A stretch of DNA of 45,991 bases, taken from the NCBI RefSeq assembly GCF_014378415.1, contig NZ_JACMNS010000171.1:1-45991 (forward strand). The letters are read 5' to 3'. This document shows positions 19,469-28,002 of this stretch, piece by piece. The notes under the pieces are model-generated. The model saw nothing but the letters and a program-made list of their open reading frames with translations. It did no database searches and was not told where the DNA came from. Position 1 is the stretch's first letter; every line of letters starts with the position of its first letter. This stretch comes from Aquabacterium sp. Lineage in GTDB: Bacteria > Pseudomonadota > Gammaproteobacteria > Burkholderiales > Burkholderiaceae_C. Both the position numbers and the translations under genes were made by a program.

Positions 19469-21728
19469 CCAGCTTGGCGGCCAACAGGCGGCGAACGGTT
19501 TGCAGCAGTTGTGGTGTTTGCACCGGCTTGACCAGGCGTTCCTGAAAGCCCGACTGCAAGGCACGCAACAGGTCTGATTCAGTGCCATAGCCCGTCACCG
19601 CGATCAAGGGGACGTACCGCGTGCGGGCGTCCGCCTGCAAGCGGCTGGCCAGTTCGTACCCATCCATCGAGGGCAAGCCAATGTCCAGCATGGCCAACTC
19701 GGGCACGAAATCGTCCAGCACCGCCAAAGCGGCCAAACCATCGTGCGCGGTGCGAACGTCGTAGCCCATGTCGCGCAAAACCAGCGCGACGGTTTCGGCC
19801 GCGTCCTCGTTGTCATCGACCACCAGGATGCGCTCCTGGCCTTGCAAGGCCGGGTCACGCACATCGGGGGCCTCGGCCCAGGCAACGATGGCATCCATGG
19901 GCAACAAGGTGATCGTGAACGTGCTGCCCAGGCCGGGGCCTTGGCTTGTCGCCCTCACGCGCCCGCCGTGCAACTGCACCATGGTCTTGACGATGGCCAA
20001 GCCCAGCCCCAGGCCGCCGGATCCTCGGTGGATGGCCTGTTTGCCTTGTGTGAACAGATCAAACACCTGCGGCAGCAGCTCGGGGGCGATGCCATTGCCC
20101 TCGTCACGAACCGACAACGTCACGGCATCAAGGCCCTGCTTCAAGGTCACCTCGATCAAACCATCGGGTGACGTGAACTTGGCCGCGTTGCTGAGCAGGT
20201 TGCCCACCACCTGCACCAGCCGGACCCAGTCGCCCCAGACCATGACCGGCTGATCGGGCAAGTCAAAGCGGACGGGCCGGGCGCGCGAATCCAGCAAGGG
20301 CTTGGTCAACTCCACGGCCTGGTCCACCACGGCCTTCATGTCCACCGGTTCGCGCTGCAACTCGATCTTGCCCTGCGTGATGCGTGACACGTCCAGCAGG
20401 TCGTCCACCAGGCGGACCATGTGCTTGACCTGCCGCTCGATGATGCTCCGCTCGAACTCGTGGGCATGCGCGTCGCGGCGCGACATGAGGTGCAGCGCCG
20501 TGACGATGGGCGACAAGGGGTTGCGCAGTTCGTGGCCCAGCATGGCCAGGAACTCGTCTTTGGCCTGGTTGGCCGTCTGCGCCTGCAGCATGGCGGACTG
20601 CACCTCGGCATGGGCCACCCGCTCGGCGGCCAGCAGCCGCTCACGCTCGGCCTCGCTGCGGGCGCGCTGGTGGGCCGCGTCGAACAGGGCATCACCCACC
20701 TCCTGGATCTCGCTGATGTCGCCTTGGGGCAGCTGCACGGCTTGGCCCAGGCCCAAGGCCTGCGCGGCATCGCGCAACTGGCCCATCGGCCCATTGATGC
20801 GCCGGGCCATCGTCAAGGCAGCCAGCAGGCCGATGACGACGGACAGGAGCACCCCGCCGCCATAAGCCAACAGGGATTGGGTGGCGCCGATGGCCATCTC
20901 GGTGGCGGGCACGGCCACCGACACCGTCCAGCCAAAATCCTGCTGGTGCGTGAACGCGGTGTAGACGTCCTCGTTTTCCAGCGTGTGGGTGGGCCCGATG
21001 CCTTCGTCCCCCCCTTTGGCAAACAGCACTTGCAAGGTGGCCGACGGCGCGGAGCCCAGGAACTTGTCGTGCGCGCGGGAGCGGGCCACTCGCTTGGTCT
21101 GGGCATCCCACACCGACACCAACCAGTCCTGAGGCACCTGCTGACGCTCGATCAAGGCCCTCAAAGCCTCAGGCTGCAACACGGCCGTGAGCACGAAGAG
21201 CAATTGACCATCGCGGATGACGGGCACGCGCACCGGCACGCCCCAGGCACCGTCATAGCCCTTCCTGAGGTAGCCGACGACGGGCTGGCGGTGTTGGATC
21301 AACCATTGAAAACTGTGCGGCTCGGCCGTGCGCAGGCTGGACAGCGCCTGGCTGTTCGGCAGCGGTTTGCCCAAGGCCATCACCACACCGTCCGGGCGGG
21401 CCAGTGTGATCTGCAACCATTCAGGCCGTGTCTTGAGGACCTCTCGAGCCACGGCTTCGAAGGCGGGAGCATCCAGATGCGGACCCAGTCCAGGCGTCGT
21501 GGCCAGGGTTTCAAGGGCAGAAATGCTTGATCGCAACTCGCCGCCCACTGCGATGCTCAGGGCCCGCGCCAGGCCAATGCTGGCGCGCTCGGCTTGCAGG
21601 CGTTGCTGGGTTACCAGCGCCTGCAAACCGATGCCCGACGCCAGGGCCAGGGGCAGGATGGCGCCCAAAGCCAACAGGAACAGGCGCCGCTGAAGCGGAA
21701 CGCGGCGTGCCGAATCGGCCGGGGGCAT
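19449..21728 (-). CDS. Hybrid sensor histidine kinase with C-terminal receiver
   Basis: From the ATG at MPPADSARR the product is about 759 residues; an upstream TTG would add five, and neither start has a clear ribosome-binding site. There is an N-terminal membrane segment (LLALGAILPLALASGIG), a periplasmic sensor of about 240 residues resembling a Cache domain, a second membrane segment near residue 300, a HAMP-like linker, a HisKA domain with the phospho-acceptor in LGHELRNPLSP (about His399), an HATPase domain (GSGGLGLGLAIVK, NLLSNAAKFT) and a receiver with phospho-acceptor Asp in MLDIGLPSMDGYE. It phosphorylates its own receiver; no HPt domain is present. It converges on the cyclase pair, suggesting but not proving a joint role. 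Confidence 0.92.
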   Translation of the reverse strand: MPPADSARRVPLQRRLFLLALGAILPLALASGIGLQALVTQQRLQAERASIGLARALSIAVGGELRSSISALETLATTPGLGPHLDAPAFEAVAREVLKTRPEWLQITLARPDGVVMALGKPLPNSQALSSLRTAEPHSFQWLIQHRQPVVGYLRKGYDGAWGVPVRVPVIRDGQLLFVLTAVLQPEALRALIERQQVPQDWLVSVWDAQTKRVARSRAHDKFLGSAPSATLQVLFAKGGDEGIGPTHTLENEDVYTAFTHQQDFGWTVSVAVPATEMAIGATQSLLAYGGGVLLSVVIGLLAALTMARRINGPMGQLRDAAQALGLGQAVQLPQGDISEIQEVGDALFDAAHQRARSEAERERLLAAERVAHAEVQSAMLQAQTANQAKDEFLAMLGHELRNPLSPIVTALHLMSRRDAHAHEFERSIIERQVKHMVRLVDDLLDVSRITQGKIELQREPVDMKAVVDQAVELTKPLLDSRARPVRFDLPDQPVMVWGDWVRLVQVVGNLLSNAAKFTSPDGLIEVTLKQGLDAVTLSVRDEGNGIAPELLPQVFDLFTQGKQAIHRGSGGLGLGLAIVKTMVQLHGGRVRATSQGPGLGSTFTITLLPMDAIVAWAEAPDVRDPALQGQERILVVDDNEDAAETVALVLRDMGYDVRTAHDGLAALAVLDDFVPELAMLDIGLPSMDGYELASRLQADARTRYVPLIAVTGYGTESDLLRALQSGFQERLVKPVQTPQLLQTVRRLLAAKLVTLPRP

Positions 21729-21863
21729 GGAGGGTGAATTCAAAGTAGTGGCAACGGTTGCTCACATGATAGTCAACTTTGTCAGACCCAAGCTGAACCA
21801 CAATGCAGCAATGGCACTCCAATTGCTGACCAATGCGTTCACCCCTGCGACATCAAAGCTGAC

Positions 21864-24248
21864 ATGAATTCAAAACTGCGCCAGGCCTTGATCTGGTTGA
21901 CGCTGGCGATGGCCGCCCTGGCCATCGCGGCAGCCCTCTTTGTGGGCTACCAGGTCACGCAGGCGCCCGCGATCACCGAGCTGAAAACCACCCAGGTGCC
22001 GCAGCCCAGCGTGATCCTGTCGGCCGATGGCAAGACCATTGGGCGGGTTCAAGAGCAAAGGCTGCAGCCGGTCACGCTGGCCCAGGTCTCACCGTTCGTG
22101 ACCCAGGCCCTGATCGCCACCGAAGACCACCGCTTCCGAGAACACAAGGGCGTGGACTGGTTGCGCAGCATCAAGGCCATCCTGCGCACCGCCACTGGCC
22201 GCATGGAAGGCGGCTCCACGCTCACGCAGCAGCTGGTGCGCAACCTGTTTCCGGAAGACATCGGGCGCTCGCGCAACCTGGGCCGCAAAGTCAAGGAGAT
22301 CGTCACGGCCCTGCGCATCGAGCGCATCTACACCAAGGACCAGATCCTGGAGGCTTACCTCAACACGGTGCCTTTTCTGTACAACGCCGTGGGCATCGAG
22401 GCCGCCGCCCACACCTATTTTGACAAGCCCGCCCTTGAGCTGGACGCGGCCGAAAGCGCCACCCTGGTCGGCATGTTGAAAGGCACCAACTACTACAACC
22501 CGGTGCTGCACCCCACGCGTGCCAAAGCCCGGCGCAACCTGGTGCTGGCGCAGATGCTCAAACGCGGCGTGCTGTCCCAAGCCGACCACGACAGCGCACG
22601 CGCCGAAGACCTGCAGGTCACCCTCACCCACCAGCCGGTGGACCTGGACCTGGCCCCGCACTTCGCCGCCCAAGTGCGCCGCTGGCTGGACGACTGGGCC
22701 GACCAGAACGACCGCGACCTGTCGCGCGAAGGGTTGGTCATCCACACCACCCTCGATTCGCGCTTGCAGGAAGCGGCCGTGAAGGCGGTGGAGCGCCAGA
22801 CTGAATCCCTGCAGCACGTGGCCGATGTGGAGTGGAGCGCGGCCGCGATGCCGGTCAATTCACGCTCGCTGGACAGCTACGCTCAAGCCGCGCCAGGGGC
22901 CAAGGCCTTTGACTACTTCTGGCGCCAACACCCCAAGCTGCTGGCCGATGCCGCGCGCAAAACGCCTCACTACCGCCAGCTGATCAAGTCAGGCCAGCCC
23001 CCCGCAGACGCCCTGAAGGCCGTGATGGGCGATGCCGAGGTGATGGCCAAAGTGCGTTCCGGCAAGACGCGCCTGGAAGCCGGCTTCGTCGCCCTGGACC
23101 CACGCAGTGGTGCGGTCAAGGCCTGGGTGGGCAGCCGCGACTTTGTCGATGAGCAGTTCGACCACGTGGGCCAGGCCGCGCGCCAGCCCGGCTCCACCTT
23201 CAAGCCCATCGTGTACGCCGCCGCTTTGGAGTCCGGCATCTTGCCGACGCGCACTTACGCGGACACGCCCATTGAAGTCAGGCTGGGCAATGGCAAGGTT
23301 TGGCGGCCCACCGACATGTCGGGCAGCACGGGCGAGTCCATGACCATGTGGCAAGGCCTGGTCTTGTCCAAGAACACCATCACCACCCAGGTCATGCAGG
23401 ACGCCGGCCTGCCACGCATCACCGCGCTGGCCAAGGCCATGGGCATCACCGACAGCAAGCTCGACCCGGTGCCCTCCATGGCCCTGGGTACCAGCCCCGT
23501 CACACTGCTGGAGATGGCCACGGTGTACGCCACCATTGCCAGCGGCGGTGAGCACAAGCAGCCCTATTTCGTTGAACGAATCACCGACAAGCAGGGCAAA
23601 GACGTGGCGGTCTTCGGCCCCAACAAAGTCGACAAGGCCCTGTCGGCCGACACGGTCAACAACCTGATCGACATGATGCGCGGCGTGCTCACCTACGGTA
23701 CCGGCACCATGCTGCGCACGCGCTTCGTGCCTGAAGGCGACCTGGCCGGCAAGACCGGCACCACGCAGAACAACACCGACGGCTGGTTCATGGTCATGCA
23801 CCCGCAACTGGTGACCGGCGCCTGGGTGGGCTTCAACGACCAGCACGTGACCATGCGCGGCAGCTATTGGGGCCAGGGCGGCCACAGCGCGCTGCTGCTG
23901 GTCGGCGATTTTTTGCGCACCGCTTTCAAGCAAAAGCTGGTGGATGCGCAGGCGGCGTTCGCCAGCCCACGGCGCCCACCGGTGACGGGCAGCGGCGAAT
24001 GGAACCCCAGCAGCGACGAGGTCGATGAAAGCGTGCCTGTGCTGGATTCAGAGGGCAACCCGATCACGGCCGACCCGGCTGGCGAACAACCGAGCAACCC
24101 CGCCATGGAAGAGGATGGCGAGGCGCCGCCCAAGACATCGGACGAGCTGGACCAGTTGGTGAACCGGCTGGGGCGCTCGTCAGACAATCGCCCGGCCATC
24201 ACGCCACCACCCGCGCCAGACCGCCCGGCTGAAGCTGCCAGGCCCTGA
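21864..24248 (+). CDS. Class A penicillin-binding protein (transglycosylase/transpeptidase)
   Basis: This 794-residue protein is anchored by one N-terminal membrane segment and has a GT51 transglycosylase domain (IATEDHRFREHKGVDW, EGGSTLTQQLVRN, KVKEIVTALRIER, NTVPFLYNAVGIEAAA) followed by a transpeptidase domain with active-site Ser in GSTFKP, the SKN motif (VLSKNTITTQ) and KTGTTQNN. It polymerises and crosslinks lipid II in the periplasm. The C-terminal tail of about 90 residues is Pro/Glu/Asp-rich and looks disordered. The layout fits the PBP1 group, but 1a, 1b and 1c types cannot be separated safely, so no symbol is given. It is divergent from the hybrid kinase across a 135-base gap. Confidence 0.95.
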   Translation: MNSKLRQALIWLTLAMAALAIAAALFVGYQVTQAPAITELKTTQVPQPSVILSADGKTIGRVQEQRLQPVTLAQVSPFVTQALIATEDHRFREHKGVDWLRSIKAILRTATGRMEGGSTLTQQLVRNLFPEDIGRSRNLGRKVKEIVTALRIERIYTKDQILEAYLNTVPFLYNAVGIEAAAHTYFDKPALELDAAESATLVGMLKGTNYYNPVLHPTRAKARRNLVLAQMLKRGVLSQADHDSARAEDLQVTLTHQPVDLDLAPHFAAQVRRWLDDWADQNDRDLSREGLVIHTTLDSRLQEAAVKAVERQTESLQHVADVEWSAAAMPVNSRSLDSYAQAAPGAKAFDYFWRQHPKLLADAARKTPHYRQLIKSGQPPADALKAVMGDAEVMAKVRSGKTRLEAGFVALDPRSGAVKAWVGSRDFVDEQFDHVGQAARQPGSTFKPIVYAAALESGILPTRTYADTPIEVRLGNGKVWRPTDMSGSTGESMTMWQGLVLSKNTITTQVMQDAGLPRITALAKAMGITDSKLDPVPSMALGTSPVTLLEMATVYATIASGGEHKQPYFVERITDKQGKDVAVFGPNKVDKALSADTVNNLIDMMRGVLTYGTGTMLRTRFVPEGDLAGKTGTTQNNTDGWFMVMHPQLVTGAWVGFNDQHVTMRGSYWGQGGHSALLLVGDFLRTAFKQKLVDAQAAFASPRRPPVTGSGEWNPSSDEVDESVPVLDSEGNPITADPAGEQPSNPAMEEDGEAPPKTSDELDQLVNRLGRSSDNRPAITPPPAPDRPAEAARP

Positions 24249-24268
24249 CTGAATTCCCAAGCTTGTGA

Positions 24269-24430
24269 ATGCGGGAAGATGACTGCCTATTCATACAGTC
24301 GACATCCAGCGGCAGCAGCCAGCGTGGCTCGGTGGCGGTGGATTTCGGCATCACGCAGGTGGTCGATAACCTGGGCATCCACGCGGTCATCCACCAAGCC
24401 ATTTTTCCGGACCACGACCTGGCGCTGTAG
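24269..24430 (+). pseudogene. Unrecognised 53-codon ORF, probable gene remnant
   Basis: This frame is too short for the ORF track: ATG after TTGTGA, ending TAG. From about residue 14 it shows strong GC-at-third-position codon use and a protein-like sequence (GSVAVDFGITQVVDNLGIH, then a tail ending PDHDLAL). The first dozen codons look like non-coding sequence, and no ribosome-binding site precedes the ATG. This is what the 3' end of a deleted gene would look like. I do not recognise the family. An intact small protein is the alternative. Confidence 0.4.
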
Positions 24431-24527
24431 GTCTCAACCTACGCCTGTACTTCTGATTGACCGATGGACGGCCGTGCTCTCCCACGCAATACTGGGGCTC
24501 TACCTGCAGTCATGATCGGATTCAGCC

Positions 24528-25436
24528 ATGCTGAAGAATTGGTTCAAGCTTGCCGCTGTGCTGGGCATGCTGGCAACCCTGGTGGGGTGTTCAGCCACGC
24601 GAGCAATCAATGCGCTGGTGCCCAGCGACACCTACCGACTCACCCCCGACGTGGCCTATGGCCCGCAAGCACGCCAGTTGCTGGACGTGTACCAACCCAA
24701 AGGCGAGCCGCCCGATGGGGGCTTTCCGGTCGTGGTGTTCTTCTACGGGGGCACTTGGCACATGGGCGAACGCGCGCAGTACCGCTTCATGGGCGAAGCC
24801 CTGGCGGCGCACGGCATGGTCGCCATGGTGGCCGATTACCGCCTCTACCCCGAAGCGACCTACCCGGGCTTCCTGCCCGACTGCGCCAAAGCCGTCGTTT
24901 ACGCCCTGAACGAATCAGCGCGCTTCAGCGGCAACCCGCGCCGCGTGGTCGTCATGGGCCACAGCGCGGGCGCCTACAACGCCGCGATGATCGCGCTCGA
25001 CCCACGCTGGCTGTCACAGCAAGGCCACCGCGTGTCAGAGCTCGCCGGTTGGATCGGCTTGGCCGGCCCCTACGATTTCATCCCCATCGTTGATCCGCAA
25101 ACACGCGAAACCTTCCACCACCCCGATGTGCCGCTGGAATCCCAGCCCATCCGCCATGTCAGCGCGGCAGCACCGCGCACCTTCCTGGCCGTGGCCAAGG
25201 AAGACAAGGAGGTCAACCCGGAACGCAACAGCGCGCAGTTGGCCGAGAAGCTGAAAACGGCGGGCGTGCCGGTGGATCTGAAACGCTATGACCACGTGGG
25301 CCACATCTCCTTGGTCGGCTCCTTCGCGCAACCCCTGCGCTGGTTGTCACCGGCACTCAAGGACGTGAGCGCTTTTGTCAAAGGCCTGCCTGCGGTGGCC
25401 GGTCGGGATCACGTCAAGCCCAGCGATGTGCCGTGA
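24528..25436 (+). CDS. Lipoprotein alpha/beta hydrolase (esterase)
   Basis: The product has 302 residues. A lipoprotein signal ends in LVGC with Cys21 as the lipidation site, so the enzyme is membrane-anchored outside the cytoplasm. The hydrolase fold follows, with an oxyanion-type FFYGGTWHMG near residue 71 in place of the usual HGG, the nucleophile Ser146 in GHSAGAYN, and a C-terminal histidine in DHVGHISLVGSF. This is the carboxylesterase/BD-FAE-like class (related to ferulate esterases and kynurenine formamidase-like proteins). The substrate is unknown. It converges on the MaoC gene, with only 9 bases between the stops. Confidence 0.88.
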   Translation: MLKNWFKLAAVLGMLATLVGCSATRAINALVPSDTYRLTPDVAYGPQARQLLDVYQPKGEPPDGGFPVVVFFYGGTWHMGERAQYRFMGEALAAHGMVAMVADYRLYPEATYPGFLPDCAKAVVYALNESARFSGNPRRVVVMGHSAGAYNAAMIALDPRWLSQQGHRVSELAGWIGLAGPYDFIPIVDPQTRETFHHPDVPLESQPIRHVSAAAPRTFLAVAKEDKEVNPERNSAQLAEKLKTAGVPVDLKRYDHVGHISLVGSFAQPLRWLSPALKDVSAFVKGLPAVAGRDHVKPSDVP

Positions 25437-25445
25437 AACCCGATG

Positions 25446-25895
25446 TCATTGCGGTCGGCGCGGCACCACCAGTTTGGCCGTCAGCACCTGCACGGTGTCG
25501 CCATGGTGATTGCGCGTCTCGCTGCGCAGGGTGACCATGCCTTGGTGAGGTTTGGACCGCGAGGGCGTCACCGCCAGCACCTCACTCTCCACGTGCAGGA
25601 CATCGCCCGGGCGCGTCGGCTTGGGCCAGCCGATCTCGCCACCCGCGCCGATCAGCCCGCCCTCGACGGGCACGCCACCCTGCACCATCAGTCGCATGGT
25701 CAGGGCTGCCGTGTGCCAGCCGCTGGCGGCCAAACCGCCGAACAAGGTGCGCTTGGCCGCGTCACCATCCAGGTGAAAGGGCTGCGGATCGAACTGCACC
25801 GCGAAGGCCTTGATCTGCGCCTCGTCGATCAGGTGGGCGTCGCTGACGAAGCGCTGACCCACGGTGAAATCGTCCAGGAATAAGTTTTCGCTCAT
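25446..25895 (-). CDS. MaoC-family dehydratase
   Basis: This 149-residue single hot-dog domain protein carries the hydratase motif FDPQPFHLDGDAAK with the Asp/His pair used by R-specific enoyl-CoA hydratases, followed by FGGLAASGWHTAALTMRLMV. It likely hydrates or dehydrates acyl-CoA esters, or acts as a related MaoC-like thioester enzyme. Directly upstream on the same strand lies the 3' debris of a thiolase gene. The gene therefore probably once stood second in a fatty-acid or aromatic-acid degradation operon. Its own promoter is not evident. Confidence 0.9.
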   Translation of the reverse strand: MSENLFLDDFTVGQRFVSDAHLIDEAQIKAFAVQFDPQPFHLDGDAAKRTLFGGLAASGWHTAALTMRLMVQGGVPVEGGLIGAGGEIGWPKPTRPGDVLHVESEVLAVTPSRSKPHQGMVTLRSETRNHHGDTVQVLTAKLVVPRRPQ

Positions 25896-25911
25896 CGTCG
25901 TCTTTCTTCAG

Positions 25912-26010
25912 TCAAACGCGTTCCAGGATGGTGGCGATGCCTTGGCCGCCGCCAATGCACTGAGTGGACAAAGCATAGCGCCCATGGCGCCCAGCGGGGA
26001 ACTCATGATG
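25912..26010 (-). pseudogene. 3' remnant of a thiolase (acetyl-CoA acyltransferase) gene
   Basis: The minus strand encodes HHEFPAGRHGRYALST then QCIGGGQGIATILERV and a TGA. This matches the conserved thiolase C-terminus, where the Cys of C-x-G-G-G-x-G is a catalytic residue. Upstream of HHEF the frame dissolves into the CDF gene's promoter region, so about 360 residues are missing. The fragment is 16 bases upstream of the MaoC start. The residual sequence is intact, which suggests a recent deletion. It cannot encode an enzyme. Confidence 0.8.
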
Positions 26011-26056
26011 CCGGCGACGTCTTAGGGTTTTCTTAAGCCATGGCTAAGATGCGCCC

Positions 26057-27025
26057 ATGAACTTCAATGACCTTGCCGACGATTCCGAAGACGACCAGCA
26101 CACCCCGGCTGAGCGCGCCACCGCCGCCTCGCGCAGCACTTGGGTCAGCGTGGCCGTCAACCTGGTCCTCACCGTGGCCCAGATCACGGTCGGCATCCTG
26201 GCCAAATCCCAGGGCCTGATCGCCGATGGCATCCACTCCCTGTCCGACCTGGTGGCCGACTTTGTGGTGCTGTTCGCCAATCACCACAGCCAGAAAGACG
26301 CCGATGAACACCACCCCTACGGCCACCAGCGTTTCGAGACCGCCGCCTCGCTGATCCTCGGCGCCTTGCTGCTCGCGGTGGGCGTGGGCATGCTGTGGTC
26401 GGCCGCCCTGAAGCTGCAGTCGCCCGAGACCGTGCAAACGGTGCACGTGGTCGCGCTGTGGGCGGCGGGCGCGGCCCTCGTCGCCAAGGAGCTGCTGTTC
26501 CGCTACATGCTGGCGGTGGCCAAACGCGTCAAGTCCAGCATGCTGGTGGCCAACGCCTGGCATGCCCGCGCGGACGCGGCCTCGTCGCTGGTCGTGGGGC
26601 TGGGCATCGCGGGCAACCTGGCCGGCTACCCCATCCTGGACCCGGTCGCCGCCCTCATCGTCGGCTTCATGGTCGCGCGCATGGGTTGGGGTTTCGGCTG
26701 GGATGCCTTGCACGACCTGGTCGACCGCTCGGTCGACGAAGCCGAAGTGCAGGCCATCCGCCAAACCCTGATGGACACGCCCGGCGTGAGCAACGTGCAC
26801 GATGTGCGCACGCGCAAGATGGGCGACATGATCATCGTGGACGCGCACATCGAAGTCGATGCCCTGATCACCGTCGAAGCTGGCCACGACATCGCCGTCG
26901 AGGCCCGCCAGCGGGTGCTGCAACGCCACCGTGTGCTCAACCTGATGACCCACGTCGACCCCTGGCACCGCCCCGACCTGGACCACCCCGCGCTTGAAAC
27001 CCCGCCAGGCACCCCCACCTTCTGA
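26057..27025 (+). CDS. Cation diffusion facilitator (metal efflux) transporter
   Basis: The product has 322 residues and about six membrane segments. Family motifs are visible: GLIADGIHSLSDLVADFVVL in the second helix, the HHPYGHQRFETAASL loop, and HARADAASSL (H-x-x-x-D) in the fifth helix, which together form the transport metal site. A cytoplasmic C-terminal domain follows (GVSNVHDVRTRKMGDMIIVD, then histidine-containing segments). It exports divalent metal, probably Zn, Fe or Mn, in exchange for protons; the ion cannot be decided from sequence. A palindrome centred at 26040 lies just upstream of the ATG. Confidence 0.93.
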   Translation: MNFNDLADDSEDDQHTPAERATAASRSTWVSVAVNLVLTVAQITVGILAKSQGLIADGIHSLSDLVADFVVLFANHHSQKDADEHHPYGHQRFETAASLILGALLLAVGVGMLWSAALKLQSPETVQTVHVVALWAAGAALVAKELLFRYMLAVAKRVKSSMLVANAWHARADAASSLVVGLGIAGNLAGYPILDPVAALIVGFMVARMGWGFGWDALHDLVDRSVDEAEVQAIRQTLMDTPGVSNVHDVRTRKMGDMIIVDAHIEVDALITVEAGHDIAVEARQRVLQRHRVLNLMTHVDPWHRPDLDHPALETPPGTPTF

Positions 27026-27055
27026 GCCAGGCCAGCACGGCACAAGGAGGCCCCA

Positions 27056-27880
27056 TTGCCCATGCTCATCGTCACCACCCTGGGCCTCTTGCTGGTCGCG
27101 TGGTTCATCGGCCAACCTTGGCTGATCGAGCGGCGCCGACGCCGATGGCGCAGCCAGCCCTTCCCGCCCGCCTGGCGCGCCATCCTTAAAAAACGCGTGC
27201 CCTACCTGCGCGCCTTGCCCGCCGATCTGCAGCTTCAGCTCAAACAACACATCCAGGTCTTCGTGGCCGAGAAGGCCTTCATCGGTTGCGCTGGCCTGGT
27301 GATCACCGACGAGGTCCGCGTCACGATCGCCGCCCAAGCGTGCCTGCTCATCCTCAACCGCCGCAGAACCGACTACTACCCCGAGTTGCGCCAGATCCTG
27401 GTCTACCCCGGCGCCTTCATCGTCGACAAGGTGCACACCGACGAGACCGGCTTGCTGCAAGACCACCAACGCCAAGTGTTGTCCGGCGAATCCTGGTCGC
27501 AAGGCCAGGTGATCCTGTCCTGGCAGGACACGGTCGAAGGCGCGGCCATCCCGGACGATGCGAACAACGTGGTCATCCACGAATTTGCGCACCAGCTTGA
27601 TCAGGAAACGGGCGCGGCCAATGGCGCCCCCAACCTGCCCGGCCCGGAACGCTATCGGCGCTGGTCACGGGTCATGCACGACGCCTTTGACGAGTTGCAA
27701 GACCAGGCCGATCATGGCGAAGCCTCGCTGTTCGACCACTATGGCGCCACCAACCCGGCCGAGTTCTTCGCCGTGGCCTCCGAGACCTTCTTCGAGCGCC
27801 CGGGGCCCTTGGCCGAACTGCACCCCACCCTCTACCGTGAGCTGTGCGATTTCTACCGCGTCAACCCCTTGAGCTGGTGA
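27056..27880 (+). CDS. mtfA: MtfA-type zinc-dependent peptidase (M90)
   Basis: This 274-residue protein carries the gluzincin motif HEFAH in VVIHEFAHQLDQETG and a downstream acidic ligand region, NPAEFFAVASETFFE, typical of MtfA. In E. coli MtfA binds and inactivates Mlc, the repressor of glucose transport genes; no Mlc is in this window, so that role is not shown here. A membrane-like segment lies at the N-terminus. AGGAGG is five bases before a TTG and eleven before an ATG (27062); I list the TTG because of spacing, but the ATG giving 272 residues is equally possible. Confidence 0.92.
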   Translation: MPMLIVTTLGLLLVAWFIGQPWLIERRRRRWRSQPFPPAWRAILKKRVPYLRALPADLQLQLKQHIQVFVAEKAFIGCAGLVITDEVRVTIAAQACLLILNRRRTDYYPELRQILVYPGAFIVDKVHTDETGLLQDHQRQVLSGESWSQGQVILSWQDTVEGAAIPDDANNVVIHEFAHQLDQETGAANGAPNLPGPERYRRWSRVMHDAFDELQDQADHGEASLFDHYGATNPAEFFAVASETFFERPGPLAELHPTLYRELCDFYRVNPLSW

Positions 27881-27993
27881 TGGACTGGCCCCTCGAACTC
27901 CACGGCTCTGAAGTGCAGTTGACCGACACGGCCGATGGCGTGCAGTGCCAAGCCCCGGACGATCCCTGCTTCTCGGCGTCTTACGCCTGCTAG
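27880..27993 (+). CDS. Micro-ORF of 37 residues overlapping the mtfA stop
   Basis: An ATG overlapping the mtfA TGA (TGATG) opens a 37-codon frame (MDWPLELHGSEVQL...) ending with a Cys-containing tail and TAG. Codon third positions are GC-rich, as in neighbouring genes, and there are three cysteines. The family is not recognised. It may be a translationally coupled peptide or the residue of a larger gene. It converges on the pirin gene with 9 bases between stops. Confidence 0.35.
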   Translation: MDWPLELHGSEVQLTDTADGVQCQAPDDPCFSASYAC

Positions 27994-28002
27994 CGCGAAT
28001 GA

